A DNA stretch of 20,302 nt from Ignavibacteria bacterium (GTDB lineage Bacteria; Bacteroidota; Ignavibacteria; Tepidaquicellales; Tepidaquicellaceae), in contig JADJWZ010000012.1 of the NCBI GenBank assembly GCA_016716125.1, positions 1-20,302 on the forward strand. The letters are read 5' to 3'. A program made the translations under genes and the position numbers. Positions within the stretch are counted from its first letter, which is position 1. Each line of letters opens with the position of its first letter. Shown in pieces: positions 9,811-16,507 of this stretch. The notes under the pieces are model-generated. The model ran no database searches and was not told the DNA's origin. It was given only the letters and a program-made list of their open reading frames with translations.

Positions 9811-10929
9811 TTAACTATTAACTCTTAACTTTTGAGTATTTCCTGCACTTGCAAAGACCTTCTCCGGCGTCAGATAATCAATACAATTATATTCTTTGTT
9901 AGTGCAGACCGGCTGAAAGTAACATCTGCATTCCTTCTCCGGCTCTACTATAACTCCGTTACCGTAGAGTTCGAATTCATTCCTGTTGAAAATATTATTC
10001 ATCAGCACCAGTTTCTTCTCAAGCGCGATCGCCAGATGCATGCTCATAGTTACCTGTGTAACTATAATGTCACATTTATTCATAAGATTTATATATTGAT
10101 CCAGTTCAAAATATCCGAAATAATCTGCGCCTGTTTCAGCGCTGAGAAATTTATTTTTTTCATCTTCCTGTTTACCGCCGAGAAGAATTACCTGATAACC
10201 TTCCGAAAGTAATTTATTTATCAGCTCAATCCAGTATTCGTCCTTCCATAATCTTGACACCCATCTCGCTCCGCAGCCGGTATTCAGTCCAATCTTAACT
10301 TTGCCGTTATTAAGACCATATTTTTCATTTTGGAAAATGTCAGCTTCACTCTTAATGTCTATTAAATATTTTTCTTTATTGAATTCATATCCGCATATCT
10401 CAAAAATTTCTTCGGGATAACTTTTCTTATTCTGTTTTGAAACCGAATCAAAAAGTCCCGTTATAAATTTCTTTTCCGCTTTTTCATTTACGGGATAACA
10501 GTTACCGTCCTTTAATGTAAATCCGTCTTTTCTGTCCGCAGAAATTTTATCCATCAGACTGATCGCTTCAATGTCCTTGTCAAGATTGATCACATAATCA
10601 AATTTAAGAGAAGAAAGATAACTGATGTTTTGCAGATTATATGCGAATGCCCTGTCAGCGGAAGGGGAAGTATGCAGCGGTACGAGTTCGGGATAATAAG
10701 TAAGCCAGTATATTTTAGCGGACGGAGATTCTTTTTTCAGAGGATAAAGTAAAGGAGTGGTCCTCACCACATCTCCCGCCGCGCCTAACTTAATTATTAA
10801 AATCTTCCCGTCAGTCTTTTCATAATACCCGCAGTCAGTACAAACTGCACCGAACTTTTTATTCGGTCCGCAAGGAACCTGCGAAATAAAATGTCTGCAG
10901 TCGCTCTTAACGTCGGAAAGCTTTATCAA
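9811..10929 (-). CDS. Glycosyltransferase family 9 protein with cysteine-rich N-terminus
   Basis: A 372-residue GT9 (heptosyltransferase-like) protein. GT9 enzymes transfer sugars from nucleotide-activated donors in lipopolysaccharide core and related glycan synthesis at the inner face of the cytoplasmic membrane. The GT9 N-domain motif KILIIKLGAAGDVVRTTPLL is at about 42-61. The donor-domain motifs are IGLNTGCGARWVSRLWK, QVILLGGKQED and MHLAIALEKKLV. An extra N-terminal segment carries C11, H13, C20, C30 and C33, and a second Cys cluster (CRCYFQPVC...C) lies near 335-350, suggesting metal binding. The usual Asp before the MHLA motif is Val here (VTQVTMSMH). TTG at 10929 is the start: a stop codon lies four codons upstream and no ATG occurs before the core domain. 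The acceptor is unknown. Confidence 0.9.
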   Translation of the reverse strand: MIKLSDVKSDCRHFISQVPCGPNKKFGAVCTDCGYYEKTDGKILIIKLGAAGDVVRTTPLLYPLKKESPSAKIYWLTYYPELVPLHTSPSADRAFAYNLQNISYLSSLKFDYVINLDKDIEAISLMDKISADRKDGFTLKDGNCYPVNEKAEKKFITGLFDSVSKQNKKSYPEEIFEICGYEFNKEKYLIDIKSEADIFQNEKYGLNNGKVKIGLNTGCGARWVSRLWKDEYWIELINKLLSEGYQVILLGGKQEDEKNKFLSAETGADYFGYFELDQYINLMNKCDIIVTQVTMSMHLAIALEKKLVLMNNIFNRNEFELYGNGVIVEPEKECRCYFQPVCTNKEYNCIDYLTPEKVFASAGNTQKLRVNS

Positions 10930-11121
10930 ATTAAAATCTTAAATTAAAATAAATTTCTTCGTACTCAATGAATGTATTGTAAAATAATAATTTATAACTG
11001 TAAAAAGTATGACTGGAATTGAATTGTCAATTGGGAATTAGGAATTATGAATCCCAAAAAAATACTATCATTCTCGAATAAGATTTGCGTACAAAAAATT
11101 GTCCCTCGTGCACTTTTTATT
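10930..11121. other. AT-rich intergenic DNA without recognised content
   Basis: Sequence between the GT9 start and the first repeat. I see no ORF, no RNA and no clear promoter here apart from general AT richness. Confidence 0.5.
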
Positions 11122-11361
11122 GTCATTCCCGCGTGCTCCTGGCGGGAATCCATTCATTGAACTATGCATTCCCGTAAAAAAAGAATATATCTGTCATGCC
11201 CGTGTGCGAAAAATTGTCATTCCCGCGTGCTCCTGGCGGGTATCCATTCATTGAACTATGCATTCCCGTAAAAAAAGAATATATCTGTCATGCCCGTGTG
11301 CGAAAAATTGTCATTCCCGCGTGCTCCTGGCGGGAATCCATTCACTGAACTATGCATTCCC
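11122..11361 (+). repeat. 94-bp tandem repeat, two full copies and part of a third
   Basis: The unit starts GTCATTCCCGCGTGCTCCTG and starts at 11122, 11216 and 11310, a period of exactly 94. Each unit contains the palindrome ATTCCCGC...GCGGGAAT, a TGCATTCCCG sub-copy and a TGTCATGCCCGTGTGCG sub-copy. The first two differ by very few bases (one A to T in the GCGGGAATCC part of the second), so the duplication is recent or was kept uniform. The third copy begins mobile element A. Confidence 0.92.
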
Positions 11362-11617
11362 ACCAATAAAAAATTTCCCCATCAAAAATTGGCGGGAATC
11401 CGTTCACTGTACATTGCGAATTTAAGAGCAAAAATTTTTATAGAACTACGTTGATACTACTTAGATATTTGTATTCAAAAACATTGTCATTTCTTTAAAC
11501 ACAGCATAGACAATATTAAAAATTAAAATTTATTATAAGCATAACTGAAAGGTATCATATTTTTCAATTCAAGATTCGGTTTTGATTGGATTCCCGCCGG
11601 AAGCACGCGGGAATGAC
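11310..11617. mobile_element. MITE-like element A with 31-bp terminal inverted repeats
   Basis: Left end 11310-11340 is GTCATTCCCGC-GTGCTCCT-GGCGGGAATCCA. Right end 11587-11617 is its reverse complement with two changes in the middle. The core encodes nothing. Its left part contains an extra inner copy GGCGGGAATCCG (about 11391). Its right part (TTTTTCAATTCAAGATTCGG, then TTTTGAT) is closely similar to element B. No target-site duplication was recognised. With no transposase inside, any movement would need an enzyme from elsewhere. Confidence 0.75.
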
Positions 11618-11700
11618 AAAAAAGAAGAACACGGAAATATTAAAATGAAATAAATGATACAAGGAAGTGATTTGGAATTGTAAAAAATGAAGCACTTAAT

Positions 11701-12024
11701 CTAAAGCTCAAAATCTATATTCAGCATTTCATCAGTACCACCAATATCATAAAATAAATCTCTCCATTCAGAATTCATTTTTTCTATCTCCCGGATTTTC
11801 CATTTTCTTCTCCATTTTTTTAATTGTTTCTCTTTTTGAATTGCTAACTTTATGTCGTTTGTCTGAACATACCATACAAGTTTATCTACACTATATTTTT
11901 CCGTAAAACCTTTGTCTTCCTTTCTTTTATGTTCAGCGACTCTACGCACTAAATCATTTGTAACACCGATATAGAGTGTTCCATTTTTATCACTTGCTAT
12001 TATATATACACAATAAATTTTCAT
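11701..12024 (-). CDS. Small GIY-YIG nuclease-like protein (YhbQ/UPF0213-like)
   Basis: A 107-residue single-domain protein. The GIY-YIG nuclease core is clear: YCVYIIASDKNGTLYIGVT at about 3-21, then DLVRRVAEHK with the conserved Arg and His. KLVWYVQTND follows, then AIQKEKQLKKWRRKWK with the conserved Glu of the active site, and SEWRDLFYD near the end. ATG at 12024 (MKIYCVYII) is chosen because it gives the family's usual start; the open frame continues upstream to 12066 into unrelated sequence. Members of this group are presumed to cut or bind structured DNA, but their biological role is poorly known. The gene lies alone between element A (ends 11617) and the left repeat array of element B (begins about 12100). 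All catalytic positions that I can judge are present, so it looks functional. Confidence 0.9.
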   Translation of the reverse strand: MKIYCVYIIASDKNGTLYIGVTNDLVRRVAEHKRKEDKGFTEKYSVDKLVWYVQTNDIKLAIQKEKQLKKWRRKWKIREIEKMNSEWRDLFYDIGGTDEMLNIDFEL

Positions 12025-12099
12025 ATAATAATTTTTAACTATAGATTTACAAAAAAATATTTCCATCGAAACAATTCTTCATTCCTATAATAAGGTACT

Positions 12100-12354
12100 G
12101 TCATTTCCACATGCGAAAAATTGTCATTCCCGCATGCGAAAAAATTGTCATTCCCGCATGCGAAAAAATTGTCATTCCCGCATGCGAAAAAATTGTCATT
12201 CCCGCATGCTCCTGGCGGGAATCCATTCACTGAACAATGCATTCACATCAAAAAATAAATCATTCCCATCAATAAAAATTATTGTCCTACCCGCGTACGA
12301 AAAATTGTCATTCCCGCATGCGAAAATACTGTCATTCCCGTGTGCGAATATACT
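12100..12354 (+). repeat. Left outer array: 23-24 bp units of the repeat end
   Basis: Units of the form GTCATTCCCGCATGCGAAAA start at 12100, 12123, 12147 and 12171. A complete 31-bp palindromic end lies at 12195-12225. After a degenerate stretch, units resume at about 12284, 12307 and 12331 and lead into the left end of element B at 12355. The spacing is 23-24 bp. The open frames read through the array (repeated ACGNDNFF on the minus strand) are products of the repetition. Confidence 0.9.
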
Positions 12355-12587
12355 GTCATTCCCGCGTGCTCCTGGCGGGAATCCATTCACTGAACTATCA
12401 GCATATCTATATAAAAATTCGTTAATCCTATGCTGATTTTGTATTATAAAACATTGTCATTTCCTTAAAAACAGCATACATAGAATTAAATATTATAATT
12501 TAATATTAGCATATCTAAAAGATATGATATTTTTCAATTCAACATTCGGTTTTGATTGGATTCCCGCCGGAAGCACGCGGGAATGAC
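12355..12587. mobile_element. MITE-like element B with 31-bp terminal inverted repeats
   Basis: Left end 12355-12385 and right end 12557-12587 are the same 31-bp palindromic termini as in element A. The 171-bp core shares most of its bases with the core of A over the right 150 bp or so, including ACATTGTCATTT and TATTTTTCAATTCAA. This shows that A and B descend from one element rather than being chance inverted repeats. Confidence 0.78.
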
Positions 12588-12993
12588 AAAAATGGTAGCA
12601 AGCGTGAATGACAAAAATGGGAGCACCGTTTTACTTTTAATGTGAATAGATTCACAGCGCATTTTAATTAATGATCCAACTAATTATTTCTAAACATATT
12701 CTATTTCTTCAATTTTTCAAATTTGATTCGGTTTTTGTTGGTCCCGCCGACAGGGGATGACAAAAATGGGACGCGGGTGACAAAAAAATGGAACGCGGGA
12801 TGACAAGGCAAGCGGGATGACAAAATGAGGCAAGAAAAATGGGAGCACAGTTTTACTTTTAACGTAAATGGATACACAGCGCATTTTAATTAATGATCCA
12901 ACTAATTATTTCTGAACAGATTCTACTCCTTCAATTATTCAAATTCAAGATTCGGTTTTGATTGGATTCCCGCCGGAAGCACGCGGGAATGAC
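12588..12993 (-). repeat. 222-bp direct duplication of decayed element copies
   Basis: Two copies of a core-like sequence (TTTTACTTTTAA, then CAGCGCATTTTAATTAATG) lie 222 bp apart: the GCGC in each starts at 12657 and 12879. The first ends in a decayed terminus near 12738-12762 (TTGGTCCCGCCGACAGGGG). The second ends in an intact 31-bp right terminus at 12963-12993. Degenerate GGGATGACAAAAATGGG half-units fill the space between. Confidence 0.75.
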
Positions 12994-13097
12994 AAAATTG
13001 GGGGAGTACTCGGGAATGACAAAAATGGGGGAGCATGCGGGAATGAGAAAAATGGGAGTACTCGGAACGACAAAAATGGAAGTAGTCGGAAATGACA
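12994..13097 (-). repeat. Right outer array, degenerate 25-bp half-units
   Basis: About four imperfect copies of GGGAATGACAAAAATGGG-type units with AGCATGC or AGTACTC between them extend the right terminus at 12963-12993. They are more diverged than those at 15481-16315. Confidence 0.75.
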
Positions 13098-13187
13098 ATA
13101 TGAGAATGTATGAATTCTATAAAAAATCGAAATTTGTAATTTCTGTTTCCTCACTCTCATAACTTGAAATATTTGTAATTTGAAATT

Positions 13188-13223
13188 AAAAAACGCCGCA
13201 GGCGATTTTAAGTCCGCCTGCGG
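13188..13223 (-). terminator. Intrinsic terminator of the 93-residue orphan gene
   Basis: On the minus strand CCGCAGGCG (13215-13223), a ten-base loop and CGCCTGCGG (13196-13204) form a perfect 9-bp stem followed by CGTTTTTTAA. It starts about 23 nt after the stop codon at 13246, the expected position. Confidence 0.92.
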
Positions 13224-13245
13224 GTAATATGACAGAACAGTCTCT

Positions 13246-13527
13246 TTACGGAACAACTATCTTCAGCACATCAGACGCTTGTCCGATCTCGCTGTCGACT
13301 TCGAAAAAGAATGCATAATATTCGCGCTGTTCGGGTTTTCCCGGTTCAAGCTTTTCCCTCGTGTCATTGTATGGCGATGAAGTATCAACTGCTAAAAACA
13401 TAAAGTCCTTTTCATTACCGCGCCTGCCGAATATTTTAGCTGAAGTATTTTGGAGCTTTCTAATATTTTCGGCTAAACTTCCGTCATATCTTTGTGTCAG
13501 ATAAACATAAAAACGATACTTAATCAT
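13246..13527 (-). CDS. Small protein of unknown function, possibly Ig/FN3-like
   Basis: A 93-residue protein, ATG start at 13527. It has no signal peptide, no membrane segment and no cysteine. The second half (SPYNDTREKLEPGKPEQR, then EYYAFFFEVDSEIGQASDVL) has the strand pattern of a fibronectin- or Ig-like domain, in which a REYxxxF strand is followed by a turn and a SDxxxV strand. This is an impression and not a match to a named family. The gene stands alone between two repeat regions and has its own strong terminator, which argues that it is a real gene. Its upstream region contains the 22-base motif shared with 7317. Confidence 0.7.
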   Translation of the reverse strand: MIKYRFYVYLTQRYDGSLAENIRKLQNTSAKIFGRRGNEKDFMFLAVDTSSPYNDTREKLEPGKPEQREYYAFFFEVDSEIGQASDVLKIVVP

Positions 13528-13572
13528 AAATTCAGATAAATATTATGATAATGAATTATATTGTCAAATATG

Positions 13573-13594
13573 AAAAAACGCGATTTGTGAAAAT
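13573..13594. promoter_or_regulatory. Second copy of the shared upstream motif
   Basis: AAAAAACGCG, A, TTTGTGAAAAT, followed by a T-run, nearly the same as at 7317. It lies 46 bp before the orphan gene (minus strand) and 180 bp before the YCF48-like gene (plus strand). Confidence 0.5.
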
Positions 13595-13730
13595 ATTTTT
13601 TTAGGTAGTGTATTCACGGTACCCGGACCGGTTTTGATTTGCTTTCAAAAGTTTCAAAGATGATATTTGTAATAACTCAGAAGCAATTTGCAGAAAAATT
13701 TTGTAGAAGAAGTAAATAAGAAATATTAGC

Positions 13731-13757
13731 TTGTTTATAAAAAAACTATTACATTTG
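13731..13757 (+). promoter_or_regulatory. Bacteroidota-type promoter of the YCF48-like gene
   Basis: TTG at 13731-13733, 16 nt, then TACATTTG at 13750-13757, a perfect TAnnTTTG. The expected transcription start, about 13763, leaves a leader of about ten bases before the ATG at 13774. Confidence 0.55.
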
Positions 13758-13773
13758 TAAAAAATCTAATATT

Positions 13774-15108
13774 ATGAAAAAGTTTTATGTAGTAATACTA
13801 TTGCTGACTTTTTTCGCCCCGAAGTTATCCGCACAGAGTTCGAATTGGTTTACACTTCCGGGGTCCCCTTCGAACAATATTAAAATGGATGACATCTTTT
13901 TTATTGATTCTGAAACCGGATGGCTTGCAAGCGGACAGGGTCAGTCTCTTTTATATAAGACAATTAACGGGGGATCTAACTGGACAACCTTATCCGCTCC
14001 GTCTGTTTTCTACCGGTGTATAGGATTTGCAAATGAAAACATTGGGTGGGCAGGCGATCTTGACAATGCAACAGTATACAGAACATCGAATGGGGGTTCA
14101 TTCTGGTCCGGTATCAATATATCAGGTGTTACGAATTCCGGAGTATGCGGAATAGATGTTGTTGATTCCAATATTGTGTATGCTTGCGGCAGATATTATG
14201 GACCTTCATTTTTTTATAAGACATCAAATGGCGGGCTTAACTGGACTGCTCAGGATATGAGCTCTTATGCGACAACATTAGTAGATTTATATTTCTTTAA
14301 TAAGGATACAGGTATGGTGTTTGGAAGCGTCGGAACTTTTTTTAGCGTAAACAACAAAGCCTGTATATTATATACTACAAACGGAGGTACGAACTGGACA
14401 AACGTTTATACGAGTGACAGAGGCAGAGAATGGGGATGGAAACTGAGTTTTTTAAATAATACAACGGGTTACGGGGTAATTGAATCATGGAGATCAACCG
14501 ATACAGTTGGATTTTTGAAAACTACTAATGCCGGATTAAACTGGAATCTTACGAGATTTGAAACCGGGGATACTAATTTTCATGCTCAATCAATTTTGTT
14601 TAATAATGAAATGACGGGCTGGATAGGCGGCTATGGCAGCGCGGGAGGGGGCAGTGTTTTAGAAGGTAAAACTTATGAGACTAATGACGGAGGGTTAACC
14701 TGGGTTGGATTAAATTTCGGTTATAATATAAATCGTTTCAGAAAGGTCAATGACAGTTTAATCTATGCATCAGGTAAAAGAGTTTATAAATACTCGCCAA
14801 AATTTGTTTCGGCAGAACCTGTCTCAAGTATAATTCCGGAGTCTTTTAAAGTTTATCAGAATTATCCAAACCCCTTTAACCCTGTTACTAAAATAAAATT
14901 TGATATTACTTCCGCGAGTAAAGGAATAGTTAAGTTAAAAATTTTTAATATACTTGGCAGGGAAATTTCACTTTTAGTAAATGAATACTTAACGGAAGGA
15001 ACTTACGAAATAAATTTCAATGCCGGAGATATTCCCGGCGGGATTTATTTTTATCAGCTTCAGTCCGGAGAATTTTCACAGATAAGGAAGATGATTTTAA
15101 TTAGATAA
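13774..15108 (+). CDS. Secreted YCF48/BNR-repeat protein with T9SS type A sorting domain
   Basis: An intact 444-residue protein. It has a signal peptide (about 1-20, LLLTFFAPKLSAQ) and six repeats with the BNR/YCF48 signature S/T-x-G-G-x-x-W: KTINGGSNW, RTSNGGSFW, KTSNGGLNW, YTTNGGTNW, KTTNAGLNW and ETNDGGLTW. Each blade also has an 'IGFANENIGWAGD'-like strand, so a beta-propeller of six or seven blades is likely. The sorting domain covers about 360-444: YQNYPNPFNPVTKIKFDI, ILGREISLLVNEYL, GGIYFYQLQSGEFS and the terminal RKMILIR. It is exported by the T9SS to the cell surface. Such proteins are common in the FCB group and usually lack a known activity. A Bacteroidota-type promoter lies directly upstream. 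No frameshift is seen, in contrast to the similar gene at 5386-7079. Confidence 0.93.
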   Translation: MKKFYVVILLLTFFAPKLSAQSSNWFTLPGSPSNNIKMDDIFFIDSETGWLASGQGQSLLYKTINGGSNWTTLSAPSVFYRCIGFANENIGWAGDLDNATVYRTSNGGSFWSGINISGVTNSGVCGIDVVDSNIVYACGRYYGPSFFYKTSNGGLNWTAQDMSSYATTLVDLYFFNKDTGMVFGSVGTFFSVNNKACILYTTNGGTNWTNVYTSDRGREWGWKLSFLNNTTGYGVIESWRSTDTVGFLKTTNAGLNWNLTRFETGDTNFHAQSILFNNEMTGWIGGYGSAGGGSVLEGKTYETNDGGLTWVGLNFGYNINRFRKVNDSLIYASGKRVYKYSPKFVSAEPVSSIIPESFKVYQNYPNPFNPVTKIKFDITSASKGIVKLKIFNILGREISLLVNEYLTEGTYEINFNAGDIPGGIYFYQLQSGEFSQIRKMILIR

Positions 15109-15246
15109 TTAGATAATTACAAAATTTTGAGCACAGAGTGACACTTTGAGCACTCAATTGATATATGTTGCAGTACCCGCGTGTTTCAAGCGGAATTAAT
15201 ATCTTAGTACTAACTCATTCCTATAAAAAAATAAAACAAAAGAACT
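15109..15246. repeat. Short direct repeats and a decayed repeat end
   Basis: After the stop codon the nine-base unit TTAGATAAT occurs twice (about 15103-15118). A weak relic of the palindromic end (TACCCGCGTGTTTCAAGCGG) lies at about 15174. I see no terminator or gene. Confidence 0.45.
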
Positions 15247-15277
15247 GTCATTCCCGCTTGCTTCTGAAGGGAATCCA
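15247..15277 (+). repeat. Isolated left-type 31-bp repeat end
   Basis: GTCATTCCCGC-TTGCTTCT-GAAGGGAATCCA: the same orientation as the left ends of the elements, with two changes in the inner palindrome arm. Confidence 0.8.
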
Positions 15278-15323
15278 ATTAAAAGCTAATTTCAAAATTC
15301 AAATTACAAATTACGCAAAAATT

Positions 15324-15480
15324 GTCAATCCCGCATGCTTCCGGCGGGAATCCATTCATAGTACATTTTGAATTAAAGTTCAAAATAATTTAATAACTAT
15401 TCAGATATTTCTTGAAATATGAACATTTAATTTCACATTAGGTGTTGATTGGATTCCTGCCAGAAGCACGCAGGAATGAC
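15324..15480. mobile_element. MITE-like element D, the shortest copy (157 bp)
   Basis: Left end 15324-15354 (GTCAATCCCGC...GGCGGGAATCCA) and right end 15450-15480 (TGGATTCCTGCC...GCAGGAATGAC) are 31-bp inverted repeats around a 95-bp AT-rich core. The start of the core, TTCATAGTACATTTTGAATT, matches the corresponding inner edge of element A (TTCACTGTACATTGCGAATT). This supports common descent. Confidence 0.75.
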
Positions 15481-16315
15481 AAATATATAGAGCACGCAGG
15501 AATGACAATATTGGGAGCATGCAGGAATGACAAAGTTGGAAGCATGCAGGAATGACAAATATTGAAGAACATGAAAATCTTTTAATAACTATTTAATTTT
15601 TTCTTGTAATATGAAATTTTTAATTCGAGATTAGGTGTTGATTGGATTCCCGCCAGGAGCATGCGGGAATGACAATATTGGGAGCATGCGGGAATGACAA
15701 AATTGGGAGCATGCAGGAATGACAAAATTGGAAGCATGCAGGAATGACAAAATTGGGAGCATGCGGGAATGACAAAATTGGGAGCATGCGGGAATGACAA
15801 AATTGGGAGCATGCGGGAATGACAAAATTGGGAGCATGCGGGAATGACAAATATTGAAGAACATGAAAATTTTTTAATAACTATTTAATTTTTCTTGTAA
15901 TATGAAATTCTTAATTCGAGATTAGGTGATGATTGGATTCCCGCCAGGAGCATGCGGGAATGACAAAATTGGGAGCATGCGGGAATGACAAAATTGGGAG
16001 CATGCGGGAATGACAAAATTGGGAGCATGCGGGAATGACAAAATTGGGAGCATGCAGGAATGACAATTAATTTGAGTACGCAGGAATGACAAATATTGAA
16101 GAACATGAAAATCTTTTAATAACTATTTAATTTTTTCTTGTAATATGAAATTTTAAATTCGAGATTAGGTGTTGATTGGATTCCCGCCAGGAGCATGCGG
16201 GAATGACAAAATTGGGAGCATGCTGGAATGACAATAAAGGGAGCATGCTGGAATGACAATGAAGGTAGCACGCAGGAATGACAATGTTGGGAGCATGCAA
16301 GAATGACATAAATTT
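15450..16315 (-). repeat. Higher-order satellite-like array of right ends and 25-bp half-units
   Basis: Four complete right termini lie at 15450, 15643, 15934 and 16177. Each is followed by perfect or near-perfect 25-bp units (AGCATGCGGGAATGACAAAA with a short TTGGG link): 4, 8, 6 and 5 units counting the terminus. The distances between termini, 193, 291 and 243 bp, fit 93 + 25n with n = 4, 8 and 6. The 93-bp constant part (GAAGAACATGAAAAT...CTTGTAATATGAAATT... ending in GATTAGGTGTTGAT) is well conserved between copies. Apparent ORFs here translate the 25-bp unit and are not genes. Confidence 0.93.
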
Positions 16316-16507
16316 AATTATTGATAACTATTTAATATTAACTATTAACTACTAACTATTAACTATTTTTTATAGAGTCCTACATATTAAGTTTGAATGT
16401 TCTTGATACAAGCATTCATTATCATTAATTTGAACAATATTATTTAAGAAACATTTATCATCTCTTGACTTCACTTTTTAGTTCTAATCATCAAATAAAA
16501 TTACTGA
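16316..16507. other. AT-rich leader of the polysaccharide operon
   Basis: It contains short TAACTAT/TTAACT repeats at about 16325-16368 and otherwise AT-rich sequence leading to the Wzz start. No clear TAnnTTTG promoter was found, although the operon must start here or upstream. Confidence 0.4.

Noticed and set aside
12039..12436. Small proteins with repeated ACGNDNFF or MRKNCHSR residues
   Set aside because: They are translations of the 24-bp repeat units in several frames and on both strands, with no start context or function.
12945..13256. 103-residue minus-strand ORF
   Set aside because: It starts in the terminator region of the orphan gene and runs through repeat half-units; the composition follows the repeats.
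15582..16309. Overlapping minus-strand ORFs rich in FPHAPNFVIPACSQ
   Set aside because: The 25-bp unit is open in several minus-strand frames, so long ORFs arise automatically.
15450..16315. CRISPR array
   Set aside because: The repeats are contiguous 25-bp units with only a few bases of nearly constant link between them. There are no unique spacers and no cas genes.
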